Below, in pieces: positions 17,914-26,834 of a stretch of 64,000 nt of DNA. A model generated the notes under the pieces. It did no database searches. It saw only the letters and a program-made list of their open reading frames with translations, and had not been told where the DNA came from. Every line of letters begins with the position of its first letter. The stretch's first letter is position 1. Source of the DNA: Actinoplanes sichuanensis (GTDB taxonomy: Bacteria > Actinomycetota > Actinomycetes > Mycobacteriales > Micromonosporaceae); contig NZ_AP028461.1 in assembly GCF_033097365.1 (NCBI RefSeq), positions 6,820,001 to 6,884,000 on the forward strand. The letters are read 5' to 3'. A program made the translations under genes and the position numbers.

Positions 17914-19146
17914 ATGCGGATCACCTGTGTCGGCGGAGGGCCCGCCGGACTGTACTTCGCGACGCTGGCGAAGCTCGCCGACCCCGGCAACGAGGTCACC
18001 GTGGTCGAGCGCAACCCGGCCGGCGTCACCTGGGGCTGGGGGGTGGTGTTCTGGGACGACCTGCTCGACGACCTGTTCCGGTACGACCCGGTCAGCGCCG
18101 ATCGGATCTGGGAGGCGGCCTACAAGTGGGACGAGTACGAGGTCCGCGCGACCGGCAAACCCACCAGCCACCTGCCCGGGTACGGCTTCAGCCTGGGCCG
18201 CCACAGGCTGCTGGAGATCCTCTCCGAGCGGGCGGTCGAGCTGGGTGTGAACATCACCTGGTCCGACGAGCTGACCGACCTGGCCGACCTGCCGCCGTCC
18301 GACCTGGTGGTGGCGTGCGACGGGGCGCGCAGCCGGATCCGGGAGGCGCACGCCGAGCACTTCGGCGCCGAGGTCGAGGTGGCCCGTAACAAGTACATCT
18401 GGCTGGGCACGCCGAAGGTGTTCGACACGTTCACCTTCGGGTTCGAGCAGACCTCGGCCGGGTGGATCTGGTTCCACGCCTACCCGTTCGACGCGAAGAC
18501 CTCCACGTTCATCGTCGAGTGCACCCCGCAGACCTGGTCCGACCTGGGCTTCGACACTCTCGACGCGCGGGACGGCACCGAGCGGCTGCGGCAGATCTTC
18601 GCGTCCCATCTGGACGGCGCCGAGTTGATCGACCACCGGGCCGAGGTCGGGCGGACCGGTTGGCAGAGTTTCCGGCGGGTCACCGCGCACCGCTGGGACC
18701 ACGGCAACCTGGTGCTGATGGGCGACTCCGCGCACACCACCCACTTCGCGATCGGCTCCGGCACGAAGCTGGCCATGCAGGACGCGATGGCCCTGGCCGA
18801 CGCGGTCGCCTCCGGCGACGATCTGGCGGTGGCCCTGGAACGGTACGAACACCGCCGCAAGGCGGCGATGGCACCGTTGCAACGGGCGGCGCGAGCGAGC
18901 AGCGCCTGGTTCGAGAAGATGCCGGAGTACGCCCACCTGCCGGCCGGCCGGTTCTCGTACGCCCTGTCGAACCGCCGCGGCGAATACCCGACGTGGCGTT
19001 ACCTGCTGCACATGGCGACACAGACGACGGTCCCGCGCACCCTGCTGCGGTGGACGCTCAGCGCCCGCCGGTGGAGCCGGGCCCGCCGCCGGACCGACGG
19101 CGGTCAGGTCACCACCGGACACGCGATCCTGCCCAACACCGCGTAG
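17914..19146 (+). CDS. FAD-dependent monooxygenase, aromatic-CoA hydroxylase-like
   Basis: A 410-residue class A flavin hydroxylase. The FAD-binding motif GGGPAGLYFATLAKLA is at residues 7-22, VACDGARSRIR marks the middle segment, and GDSAHTTHFAIGSGTKLAMQ binds the flavin ribityl and pyrophosphate. The GWGVVFWDDLLDDL and FHAYPFDAKTSTFIVECT stretches resemble salicylyl-CoA and 2-aminobenzoyl-CoA hydroxylases rather than phenol hydroxylases. Placement between two FemAB-like transferases suggests it tailors an aromatic acyl group, or that acyl's carrier thioester, which is then put on the polysaccharide. That pairing is inference. Confidence 0.78.
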   Translation: MRITCVGGGPAGLYFATLAKLADPGNEVTVVERNPAGVTWGWGVVFWDDLLDDLFRYDPVSADRIWEAAYKWDEYEVRATGKPTSHLPGYGFSLGRHRLLEILSERAVELGVNITWSDELTDLADLPPSDLVVACDGARSRIREAHAEHFGAEVEVARNKYIWLGTPKVFDTFTFGFEQTSAGWIWFHAYPFDAKTSTFIVECTPQTWSDLGFDTLDARDGTERLRQIFASHLDGAELIDHRAEVGRTGWQSFRRVTAHRWDHGNLVLMGDSAHTTHFAIGSGTKLAMQDAMALADAVASGDDLAVALERYEHRRKAAMAPLQRAARASSAWFEKMPEYAHLPAGRFSYALSNRRGEYPTWRYLLHMATQTTVPRTLLRWTLSARRWSRARRRTDGGQVTTGHAILPNTA

Positions 19147-19167
19147 CACTCGAGGAAGGGACGGCCG

Positions 19168-20193
19168 ATGGCCGAAGGCGCCCTGCTGGAACCCGGCGAC
19201 CCGGCGTGGACGGACGCGTTGCGGCGCGTCCACCACGACGTGTACCACCTGCCCGGATACGTGACCCTGGACGCCCATCTCGCCGGGGGTACGCCGGTCG
19301 CGTTCCGGTACGACGAGATGGGCCAGGTCCTGCTGCTGCCACTGGTGCTGCGGCCGGTCCCCGGCACCGGGCTGCGGGACGCGGTCTCGCCCTACGGTTA
19401 CCCCGGGCCGGTCAGTGACGTCCCACCGTCGGACACCGGTTTCTGGACACGGGCCGCCCGGCACATGGCGGCGCTGCTGCGCACCCACGACGTGATCACC
19501 GTCTTCGCCCGGCTGCACCCGTTGCTCCCGGCGCCGGTCGCGGCCCTGGCCACGGCACTTCCCGGCGCCGGGACGGTGGTGCGGCACGGCGAGACGGTGT
19601 CGGCCGACCTGACGCTCACCCCCGAGCAGCTGTGGCACGACACCCACCGCACCCATCGCAATCAGATCAACAAGGCGAAGCGAGCCGGGGTACGGATCGT
19701 CTTCGACGACTGGGATCTGCTGGCGCCCTGGGTGGCGACCTATCACGCGACGATGCGCCGGGTCGGGGCGACCGATTTCTACTTCTTCGGACTCGACCAC
19801 TTCGCACGGCTGCGCGCCGCTCTGCCGGATCAGATCCATCTGGCGGCGGCCGTACGCGACGGCGAGGTGCTGGGCGGGAACCTGTTCTTCGCCCATCGGG
19901 GGATCCTGCAGACCCATCTGCAGTCCACCCGGGACGGTCAGATCTGGTGGGCCGACAAACTGCTCTACCACGCGGTCCGGCTGTGGGGCCGGGACCGGGG
20001 TGACCTGGTCCACCACATCGGCGGCGGGGTGGGCGGGGCGGACGACTCGCTGTTCCGATACAAGGCGGCGTTCGCGGCCGGGCGGCAGGACTTCCACACG
20101 TGGCGGGTGGTCACCGATCCACTGGCCGTCGAGAAACTGTGCGGAATGCCGACCGACGCGATGATGGCCGGACGCTTCCCGCCCTACCGATAG
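19168..20193 (+). CDS. FemAB-like GNAT transferase, second paralogue
   Basis: A 341-residue paralogue of the protein encoded at 16893-17903, sharing the same landmarks in the same order: AVSPYGYPGP, THRNQINKAKRAGVRIVFDD, MRRVGATDFYFF and HHIGGGVGGADDSLFRYKA. It ends with the same FPPYR-type tail. The two may act in sequence or on different sugars. It is the last gene of the plus-strand exopolysaccharide run, stopping 4 bases from the convergent MerR gene with no clear terminator. A GAGGAAGGG ribosome site precedes the ATG. Confidence 0.75.
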   Translation: MAEGALLEPGDPAWTDALRRVHHDVYHLPGYVTLDAHLAGGTPVAFRYDEMGQVLLLPLVLRPVPGTGLRDAVSPYGYPGPVSDVPPSDTGFWTRAARHMAALLRTHDVITVFARLHPLLPAPVAALATALPGAGTVVRHGETVSADLTLTPEQLWHDTHRTHRNQINKAKRAGVRIVFDDWDLLAPWVATYHATMRRVGATDFYFFGLDHFARLRAALPDQIHLAAAVRDGEVLGGNLFFAHRGILQTHLQSTRDGQIWWADKLLYHAVRLWGRDRGDLVHHIGGGVGGADDSLFRYKAAFAAGRQDFHTWRVVTDPLAVEKLCGMPTDAMMAGRFPPYR

Positions 20194-20197
20194 CCCG

Positions 20198-20536
20198 TCA
20201 TCGGTAGCGTTCCACCAGGCCGGCCAGGATGTCGTGGGTGCGGCGCAGGTCGGCCATCTGTGACTCGATGCGGTGGAGCTCGCCGGTGAGCCGGTCGGCC
20301 AGCCACGGGGTGCGGATCGACTCGTCGGCCACGCACGGCAGCACGTCACGGATGGTCGCCGTCGACAGGCCCGCGGCGAGGAGGCTTTTGATCAGCGTGA
20401 CCCGGTCGATCGCGGCTTCTGGATAGTGGCGTTGTCCGCCCGTACCCCGGAGGCTCTTCAGAAGCCCTTGATCCTCGTAGTAGCGCAGTGACCGCGCGCT
20501 GGCGCCGGTCGCGGCGCTGAGGTCACCGATCCGCAT
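20198..20536 (-). CDS. MerR-family transcription regulator
   Basis: A 112-residue MerR regulator. The winged helix-turn-helix is MRIGDLSAATGASARSLRYY at the start, followed by QGLLKSLRGTGGQRHYPEAA and the dimerisation helix at 80-110. No cysteine cluster for metal or redox sensing is seen apart from one Cys in VLPCVADES, so an organic effector is more likely. The ATG at 20536 is preferred over GTG 20554 because GGGGAG sits six bases before it. It is divergent from the old-yellow-enzyme gene and probably controls it through the spacer. Confidence 0.85.
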   Translation of the reverse strand: MRIGDLSAATGASARSLRYYEDQGLLKSLRGTGGQRHYPEAAIDRVTLIKSLLAAGLSTATIRDVLPCVADESIRTPWLADRLTGELHRIESQMADLRRTHDILAGLVERYR

Positions 20537-20559
20537 GCGTGTCTCCCCGCTCACATCTC

Positions 20560-20591
20560 CTTGAACCTTACATCGGTGTCAAGTCTTAGCG
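20560..20591 (+). promoter_or_regulatory. MerR-type promoter for a near-leaderless mRNA
   Basis: TTGAAC (20561-20566) and TTAGCG (20586-20591) are 19 bases apart, the long spacer typical of MerR-activated promoters. An imperfect dyad CTTGA...TCAAG (20560-20583) fills the spacer. The -10 box ends 7 bases before the ATG of the reductase, so the message would have almost no leader. Confidence 0.5.
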
Positions 20592-20598
20592 TCCCGGC

Positions 20599-21603
20599 AT
20601 GACTTCTCTGCTGAGCCCCTTCGCCATCGGCGACCTCAAGCTGGCGAACCGCCTGGTCATGGCCCCGATGACGCGGTTCCGGTCGCCCGGCGGGGTGCCG
20701 ACCGCGGAGGTCGCCGACTACTACGCGCGACGGGCGGCGGGCGGCATCGGGCTGATCGTCACCGAGGGCACCCTCGTCGGGCATCCGAGCGCGAGTCACG
20801 AGACGACCGTGCCGCGGATGACGGCCGGTGTCGCCGAGGCGGGCTGGCGGCTGGTCACCGACGCCGTGCACGACACGGGCGGCCGGATCGCGGCGCAGCT
20901 CTGGCACCTCGGCAGTGAGCGCCGGCCGGTCGACGGGAGGGAATCCTGGACACCGTCGACCATGTCGGTGTCCGATATCGACACCATCGTGGAAGCGTTC
21001 GCGGAGTCGGCGCGGGTCGCCGTGCTGGCCGGATTCGACGCGGTGGAGATCCACGCCGCGCACGGATATCTGCTGGACGAGTTCCTGTGGCCGGTCACCA
21101 ACCGTCGTACCGACGCCTACGGCGCCGATCGCAGCCGCTTCCCGGCCGAGGTGGTCCGGGCGGTCCGGGCCCAACTCTCCCCGGAGACCCCTTTGATCGT
21201 ACGGTTCTCCCAGTTCAAGGAACGCGACTACGACGCCCGTATCGCCGCGTCCCCGGGTGAACTGGAGTCGCTGCTCACGCCGCTCGCCGATGCGGGAGCC
21301 GACATCCTGCACGCCTCGCAGCGACGCTTCTGGGAACCGGCGTTCGCCGGCTCGCCGCTCAACCTGGCCGGGTGGGCGCGGAAGCTGACCGGCCTGCCGT
21401 CGATCACGGTCGGCTCGGTCGGCCTGAACGGTGATCTCCCGGAACTGCCCCGGCTGCTCGACGGCCTGTCCACGGGCGAGTTCGACCTGGTGGCGGCGGG
21501 CCGCATCCTGCTGGCCAACCCGTCCTGGGCGTCGCTGCTCACCTCGAACCGTCTCGCCGACGTGCGTGGCTACCAGAAGTCCCACGAGTCGGTCTACTTC
21601 TGA
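20599..21603 (+). CDS. Old yellow enzyme family alkene reductase
   Basis: A 334-residue FMN-dependent NADH:flavin oxidoreductase with a TIM-barrel fold, expected to reduce activated C=C bonds of enals, enones or nitro compounds. Landmarks are NRLVMAPMTRFRSPGG near residue 17, IAAQLWHLGS, the substrate-binding pair in VEIHAAHGYLLDEFL (His/His variant), the NRRTDAYG segment and the phosphate-binding LVAAGRILLANP at the end. The divergent MerR gene and the promoter layout suggest induction by an electrophile or xenobiotic. Confidence 0.88.
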   Translation: MTSLLSPFAIGDLKLANRLVMAPMTRFRSPGGVPTAEVADYYARRAAGGIGLIVTEGTLVGHPSASHETTVPRMTAGVAEAGWRLVTDAVHDTGGRIAAQLWHLGSERRPVDGRESWTPSTMSVSDIDTIVEAFAESARVAVLAGFDAVEIHAAHGYLLDEFLWPVTNRRTDAYGADRSRFPAEVVRAVRAQLSPETPLIVRFSQFKERDYDARIAASPGELESLLTPLADAGADILHASQRRFWEPAFAGSPLNLAGWARKLTGLPSITVGSVGLNGDLPELPRLLDGLSTGEFDLVAAGRILLANPSWASLLTSNRLADVRGYQKSHESVYF

Positions 21604-21715
21604 TCGGCCCTGCGATGACCCAGCCGATATGACCTCACGGAGATCAACCACAGGTCATTCATAGACTTCGATGTTTTGCTGCGGGCTCCCCCAACGGCAG
21701 AAGGAGGAACCCATC

Positions 21716-22537
21716 ATGCAGGACCCCTCTCCCTCTATGCAGGACAACGACGCGTTCGTGCGCGAGGTCCACGACAAAGGTCTCGCCTACGACCTTCCGG
21801 TGATGTCCCGGCGGCGGATGCTCACCGCGGTCGGTGGCGCCGGAGCACTGGCCGTGGCCGGTGGCACCCTGCTCGGCGGCTCGGCTGAACCGGCACTCGC
21901 CGCGTGCGCGGCCGAGGTCGACTCGGAGACCGCCGGACCGTACCCGGCCGACGGCTCGAACGGCCCCAACGTCCGGGTGCTCTCGGGCATCGTGCGCAGT
22001 GACATCAGGTCGTCGTTCGGCACGTCGACGACCACCGCGCCCGGTGTCCCGCTGCAGTTCTCGCTGACCGTGCTCAACTCGGCGTGCACACCGACGGTCG
22101 GCGCGGCGATCTACTCATGGCACTGCGACCGGGCCGGACGATACTCGCTGTACTCGTCGGGCGTGACCAACCAGAACTACCTGCGCGGCATCCAGGTGAC
22201 CAACTCATCCGGCACGGTGACGTTCACCAGCATCTACCCCGGCTGCTACGCGGGCCGGTGGCCGCACATCCACTTCGAGGTCTACTCGTCGCTGGCCGCG
22301 GCCACCAGCGCATCCGGACTGATCAAGAAGACGTCGCAGATCGCGCTACCCGAGTCGATCTCCCGAACCGTCTACGCCAGCGCCACCGGCTACTCGCAGA
22401 GCGTCACCAACCTGAGCCGAATCACCCTGGCCGGCGACATGGTCTTCGGCGACGACCTGGCAGCAACCCAGATGGCCACCGTCACCGGTTCGGTGTCGGC
22501 CGGTTACGTGGCAAACCTGACGATCACAGTTCCGTAG
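21716..22537 (+). CDS. Tat-exported intradiol dioxygenase-like protein
   Basis: A 273-residue protein of the protocatechuate/catechol 1,2-dioxygenase beta-sandwich family in its exported form. An SRRRMLTAVGG twin-arginine signal starts near residue 31 and cleavage is likely after ALAA near residue 62. The core has the ETAGPYPADGSNGPNV opening, AIYSWHCDRAGRYSLYS and PHIHFEV, which carries two histidine iron ligands. The usual first tyrosine ligand region is less clear. Secreted members are often of unknown substrate. The ATG at 21716 follows GAAGGAGGAA and a perfect hairpin follows the stop. Confidence 0.8.
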   Translation: MQDPSPSMQDNDAFVREVHDKGLAYDLPVMSRRRMLTAVGGAGALAVAGGTLLGGSAEPALAACAAEVDSETAGPYPADGSNGPNVRVLSGIVRSDIRSSFGTSTTTAPGVPLQFSLTVLNSACTPTVGAAIYSWHCDRAGRYSLYSSGVTNQNYLRGIQVTNSSGTVTFTSIYPGCYAGRWPHIHFEVYSSLAAATSASGLIKKTSQIALPESISRTVYASATGYSQSVTNLSRITLAGDMVFGDDLAATQMATVTGSVSAGYVANLTITVP

Positions 22538-22557
22538 GGCCCCCGACCCCCTCCACC

Positions 22558-22600
22558 CGAACGGCCGCCGCCTTCCTCCTCTCTCGGCGGCGGCCGTTCG
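22558..22600 (+). terminator. Strong hairpin terminator after the dioxygenase-like gene
   Basis: A perfect 15-base stem (22558-22572 with 22586-22600) with a 13-base pyrimidine loop starts 20 bases after the stop codon. Confidence 0.85.
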
Positions 22601-23297
22601 CTTCCCCCACACCCCGATCCGCCACCCACCCCAACTCCCTCACCGCCCCACCCACCCCACCCCACACCACGCCTTCGCCTCGCCGCACGACGCCATGCCG
22701 CACGCCGCCGCATCACGCCACGCACGGCCTCGCCGCACGACGCCACGCGACGCCGCACCACGCCTCGCCGCACGACGCCGCACCACGCGACGCGACGCCG
22801 CACCACACCACGCACCACCTCGCCGAACGACGCCACGCCACGCCACGCACCGTCGCGCTGCACGACGCCGCGCCGCCCGGATCTTGCACGAAATGCGCTC
22901 TCGGGCCGGCCTTGCAAGCTCCTCTACACCCGAGCGCGACCGCCAGGAAGCGTCACCGCCGGAGACCCGGGCATGCCGCCGCGATCTTGTGAAGTTTGCG
23001 TCGTCTGAGCAGCCACAGACTCACAAGATCGACGTGGTGGGCGCCGCCTAGCGATGATCTTGTGAGTTTCGGGGCGCGCGAAGGGCACAAGCTCACAAGA
23101 TCGACAGCACCAGGGCGAATGGGGCGGATAGAACAGACGAAGCGGATGGAACAGGCAGACGGAGCGCGCGGACGGGCAGGCAATAGCGCGCGGACGGGCG
23201 AACAGAAACGCGGCACGGGCACGGACGGGCGGCGGGTGGCGGGCGGTGGGCGGGCGGTGGGGGTTTGGGCGATTGTGGTGGGGATAGGCTGCGGCGC
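22601..23297. other. Intergenic region with skewed C/A-rich tract and dispersed inverted repeats
   Basis: No gene is supported. Positions 22620-22870 form a C/A-rich tract built from variations on cgccgcacca and cacgacgcca, which keeps several frames open without coding signs. Positions 22880-23103 hold the GATCTTGTGA repeat family described separately. The final 30 bases carry a TAGGCT -10-like box at 23284-23289 before the methyltransferase. Confidence 0.6.
22982..23103. repeat. Two GATCTTGTGA inverted-repeat hairpins
   Basis: CGATCTTGTGA (22982-22992) pairs with TCACAAGATCG (23021-23031), and GATCTTGTGAG (23056-23066) pairs with CTCACAAGATC (23092-23102). A decayed copy, GATCTTGCACGAAATGCG, starts at 22880. 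The shared word and the similar right flanks (ATCGAC) indicate a dispersed intergenic repeat family rather than a single operator. Confidence 0.75.
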
Positions 23298-23987
23298 GTG
23301 CGCGAATCTGGATATCTTGATGCGGTTCGGTCGTCCTATGACCATGTGGCCGCCCACTACGCCACTCTCTTCAACGACGAGCTCGCTGATGAGCCGATGC
23401 TGCGGAGTGTTCTGGCGCTCTTCGCCGAGCTGGTGATCGCGCCCGGGAACGTGTTCGCTGAGGACGGATCCGGTCTCGTTTCGGCTGGGCCCGGCCGCGT
23501 CGCCGACGTCGGGTGTGGACCCGGGCACCTGGCCGCCTTCCTGCGTGGCCGTGGCCTGGACGTCTTCGGTGTGGATCTCTCACCCGGCATGATCGCCCAG
23601 GCCAGTGCGACCTATCCGGAGCTCCGGTTTGAAGTCGGTTCGATGACCGATCTCGATCTCCCTGCGGAGAGCCTGTCCGGGCTGGTCGCCTTCTACTCCA
23701 CGATCCACTTCCCGACCCCGGAGTTGCCGGCCGTCTACGGTGAGTTCCACCGGGTGTTGAAACCGGGTGCGCCGCTGCTGCTGGCGTTTCAGGCCGGCGA
23801 CGAGCCTAAACACTTCACCCATGCCTGGGACCACGACGTGAACCTGACCATCCATCGCCGCCGCCCGGAGACCGTCACGAACCTGCTGGCCGAGGCGGGC
23901 TTCCGCACGATGCTGACCTCCGTCTACGAGCCCCCGTCACGGCCCGGTCGCCCCCACGCCTACGTGATCGCCCACCGTCTTCCCTGA
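23298..23987 (+). CDS. Class I SAM-dependent methyltransferase
   Basis: A 229-residue Rossmann methyltransferase. Motif I is VADVGCGPGHLAAFL, the acidic residue after strand 2 is in VFGVDLSPGMIAQA, and post-motif segments SMTDLDLP and FHRVLKPGAPLLLAFQ follow. The substrate is unknown; the family covers small molecules. The GTG at 23298 is preferred because a TAGGCT box ends 8 bases before it, which would give a leaderless message. It stands alone between an intergenic repeat region and convergent hypothetical genes. Confidence 0.75.
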   Translation: MRESGYLDAVRSSYDHVAAHYATLFNDELADEPMLRSVLALFAELVIAPGNVFAEDGSGLVSAGPGRVADVGCGPGHLAAFLRGRGLDVFGVDLSPGMIAQASATYPELRFEVGSMTDLDLPAESLSGLVAFYSTIHFPTPELPAVYGEFHRVLKPGAPLLLAFQAGDEPKHFTHAWDHDVNLTIHRRRPETVTNLLAEAGFRTMLTSVYEPPSRPGRPHAYVIAHRLP

Positions 23988-24105
23988 GATCGTCAGACTC
24001 CCGAAGCTTACGGACGTCATGGAGCTCAGGGGTGTTCTCGGACCGCCGAGACGACTTCGGTGATCGACTCCCCGGAGCGCACGGGCGGGTCAGATCAGGA
24101 CGCCG

Positions 24106-24525
24106 TCAGACCAGGACGCCGGCCTGGGTCGGGGCGGGTTCGGCGGTGGCCAGTGTGACTCGGGTTCGTTGCTCCTCGCGTGGCAGCGGGACCGCGCCCG
24201 CACCCGCGGTCGGCCTGGGCCGCCGGGGTACGGTACGCCCGGCACTACCGCCTCGGCCGGGGTAGATCAACAGGCCGTTCACCGGGTCGGGCGCCGCGTC
24301 CAAGGCGGCCTGGACGGCCGGCAACGCGCGGAAGTCGGGCCACGTCTCCTCGGAGTCGAAGGCGATCTCGAAGAGGACACCCCACCCGAACACGTGCCAG
24401 GACCACTCCTTGGCACCGAAGGAGACGGCCGCGGACACCATGGTCTCCTGGTACGTGTCACGCCATCGGGCAGCGGACGAATGCGGCCCGTCCAGAATCT
24501 CGATCGACCACCAGTAACGACCCAT
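24106..24525 (-). CDS. Conserved-looking hypothetical protein
   Basis: A 139-residue protein I do not recognise. Residues 1-95 look folded and aromatic-rich (RYWWSIEILDGPHSSA, KEWSWHVFGWGVLFEIAF, WPDFRALPAVQAALDAAPD). The last 40 residues are a Pro/Arg/Thr-rich tail that is probably disordered. There is no signal peptide or membrane segment. A start at 24540 is also possible. The gene follows the DUF6193-like gene on the same strand with a 153-base gap, so co-transcription is uncertain. Confidence 0.5.
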   Translation of the reverse strand: MGRYWWSIEILDGPHSSAARWRDTYQETMVSAAVSFGAKEWSWHVFGWGVLFEIAFDSEETWPDFRALPAVQAALDAAPDPVNGLLIYPGRGGSAGRTVPRRPRPTAGAGAVPLPREEQRTRVTLATAEPAPTQAGVLV

Positions 24526-24678
24526 ATCGACCACCACCATGGCATTCGGGTGCCATCGATGCTACTGCGCGGCCGGGCCCGCCCGGCGGGTTCCGGCGGA
24601 TTCGGCCGCAACTCGGCACACCGGGCGGGGTCGACTCCGACCGGTCCATTCCTTCGCGAACCGGTCGGCGGGCCGTCG

Positions 24679-25458
24679 TCATCGCGGTGAATCGGCCGGC
24701 GGCGCGCTCCGGTCCAGGGCGGTGAGGACCAGGGTGACGCTCTCCTGGGCGGGCGCGGGGCCGAGGGCGCCGGGGATCGGTTCCTCGTCCCATATCGTCC
24801 GGCGGATCGGGCCCGGGGTGTACAGCCGACGCCGGTCCGGGCCGGCGATCAGGTAACGACCGTCGCCGAACGGGCGCACCCAGGCCAGCGCCGGGTTCTG
24901 CGGGGCACGGACGAATCTCCGGAGGCCGAGGTCGAAATGGCTGGTGGACGGGTGAAGTGCACGCAGGCGGGGCTCCTCTGCGGCGGCCACGAGGAAGTCG
25001 CGCAGCTCGTCGCGCCGGTCATGACGCGGTGGATCGGTGAGCATGCGGCGCCAGGTGAATTCGATCGCCTCGGGCTGGCCGCGTTCGAACGCCTCGGCCA
25101 ACCCGTGGTACTTCACGAACGGCCAGGCGGCGTGGAGTTGCCGGAGGTCGGCACCGCCCAGGTACACGTCCACGGCCGCGGCGATGGGGGCGAGGTCCGG
25201 CGCTGAACCTTCGGCCATCCGCATCCCCGACATCCAGAAGTCGACGACGAAGGCACGCTCGCCGGACATCAGGTGGACGTATGCGTGCCGGTCGCCGTCG
25301 CTGACGACCGCGTGGGTGTGGACCCAGCCGGGAGACGACACATGCTCGGCCTTGAGCCGCAGGCCGAGCTGGTCGAAGGCGTTCTGCAGGGCGGCCCGGA
25401 AGCTTCCAGCGGCGACCACGTCGGGATAGTACGGATTGTCCCACTGGCTCGACGGCAT
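24679..25458 (-). CDS. DUF6193-like protein
   Basis: A 259-residue soluble protein resembling the actinobacterial DUF6193 family, which is often seen in natural-product loci but has no proven reaction. The best-matching part is the middle: MAEGSAPDLAPIAAAVDVYL, then RQLHAAWPFVKYHGLAEAFE. No catalytic motif is evident. It lies downstream of the DMT-type membrane protein on the same strand, 104 bases away. The family assignment rests on recall of sequence style and needs a profile search. Confidence 0.5.
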   Translation of the reverse strand: MPSSQWDNPYYPDVVAAGSFRAALQNAFDQLGLRLKAEHVSSPGWVHTHAVVSDGDRHAYVHLMSGERAFVVDFWMSGMRMAEGSAPDLAPIAAAVDVYLGGADLRQLHAAWPFVKYHGLAEAFERGQPEAIEFTWRRMLTDPPRHDRRDELRDFLVAAAEEPRLRALHPSTSHFDLGLRRFVRAPQNPALAWVRPFGDGRYLIAGPDRRRLYTPGPIRRTIWDEEPIPGALGPAPAQESVTLVLTALDRSAPPADSPR

Positions 25459-25562
25459 CGATCCACGTTAACCGCAGCGAACCAGGCCGGCCCGAGACGC
25501 AGGAACCAGCCCGGTCAGCGGGTGGGCGGTCAGGCTGGGGAGGCGGGTCCGGAGGGCGGCGG

Positions 25563-26783
25563 TCAGGCGGCGGTCTTGCCGGAGTGGTGGGAGGTGGGCA
25601 GGGCCGCGTGGCGCGGGGTGGCGAGGCGGCGGGGGCGGTGCAGAACGGGCTGGGCGCCGGGGGCCGGGGCGGTCCGGGACTCGGGGAGTTGCGGGCCGGC
25701 CCAGGCCGGGATGGCGTCGGGGGCGGCCAGGGTGCGGTCGGGCGGTATCCACAGTGGCTGGGGCGTGGTCGCCGAACCGAACCACATGAACGAACCGTAA
25801 CCGCGGACCAGTGGGGGTTGCAGCGCCGGCCAATACGCCTCGGCGGGAATGGACAGGCGCCACGCCTCGGCGGGCAGCAGGGCGCCGGCCCGCGGCGGCG
25901 GGACCACCACGGCGCCCGCCTGCAGGTGAACCGGGACCGGGTCGTCGCCGGCCGGGGCCACCGCGGCCGGGGCGGAGGCCAAGACGATCGCGGAACCCAC
26001 CGTGACCAGGCCGGCGGCCAGGGCGGGCAGCTCCCAGCCGGGGCGGACCGTGTCGCCGATCAGGGTCAGGGCGATGATCGACGGGAGGACCACCTCGCCG
26101 GTCCAGTGGACGGCGGTCACCCGGCCCACCTCGCCGCCCTGCAGCGCGCTGGCGTACAGCAACATGCCGGTCAGGGCGAAGGCGATCATCGTCCAGAGGA
26201 CCGGCTCGGTGACCACGGCGACGGCGCCGGTGGTGAACGAGCGCATCTCCTCCTCGGGGAACTGCAGGGCCCGGCCGGAGATGGCGGCGCCGCCGAGGGA
26301 GAAGCCGCCGATCACGGCGATCAGCCCGGGGCGGCCGGTCTTGGTGGCGCCGTAGCCGAGCACCCAGAGCAGCACCAGCGCCGACGCGAGGCCGATGCGG
26401 ACCTGGGTGGACGGCAGCATCTCGTGCTGCTGTCCGGCGGAGAGGGCCAGCACACCGAGGGCGCAGGTGGTGCAGACGATGGCGGCGACGTCACGGGGGC
26501 GCAGGCGCGAACCGAGGAACAGCCAGGCGGCGACCGCGGTGACGGCCAGTGAACCGGCCAGGACCGACTCGACGACGTAGACGGCCAGGTGCTGGAGGGC
26601 GACGATCGCGCCGATCCAGGCGACGATGTCGAAGACGATGCCGATCAGGTAGAGCGGATGGCCGAGCGTGCTGGCCGTACTGTGGCTGCGTTTGGCGCCG
26701 ATGGCCTGCAGGATCGACCCGGTCGCGTAGCTGAAGGCGCCGAACACGGCCATCCCCAGCGCGAACCAGCTCATGGAGGTCAT
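25563..26783 (-). CDS. DMT-superfamily (EamA-like) membrane protein with Pro-rich tail
   Basis: A 406-residue protein with nine or ten hydrophobic helices over residues 1-275, arranged like an EamA/DMT transporter (FSYATGSILQAIGAKR at the start, SVLAGSLAVTAVAAWLFLGS in the middle). Residues 285-406 form a Pro/Ala-rich cytoplasmic or external tail, unusual for the superfamily. The substrate cannot be inferred. The start is 51 bases after the stop of the PLP-enzyme gene of exopolysaccharide cluster 2, on the same strand, so it may be read from that operon. Confidence 0.65.
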   Translation of the reverse strand: MTSMSWFALGMAVFGAFSYATGSILQAIGAKRSHSTASTLGHPLYLIGIVFDIVAWIGAIVALQHLAVYVVESVLAGSLAVTAVAAWLFLGSRLRPRDVAAIVCTTCALGVLALSAGQQHEMLPSTQVRIGLASALVLLWVLGYGATKTGRPGLIAVIGGFSLGGAAISGRALQFPEEEMRSFTTGAVAVVTEPVLWTMIAFALTGMLLYASALQGGEVGRVTAVHWTGEVVLPSIIALTLIGDTVRPGWELPALAAGLVTVGSAIVLASAPAAVAPAGDDPVPVHLQAGAVVVPPPRAGALLPAEAWRLSIPAEAYWPALQPPLVRGYGSFMWFGSATTPQPLWIPPDRTLAAPDAIPAWAGPQLPESRTAPAPGAQPVLHRPRRLATPRHAALPTSHHSGKTAA

Positions 26784-26834
26784 CGCACACCCCCGACAAG
26801 ATCACTCTGCGTGGACCGGCAAGTCACTCTCGGA

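Noticed and set aside
22695..23051. His/Arg-rich frames in the C/A tract
   Set aside because: They exist on both strands, are made of simple repeats and have no ribosome site or homology-like features.
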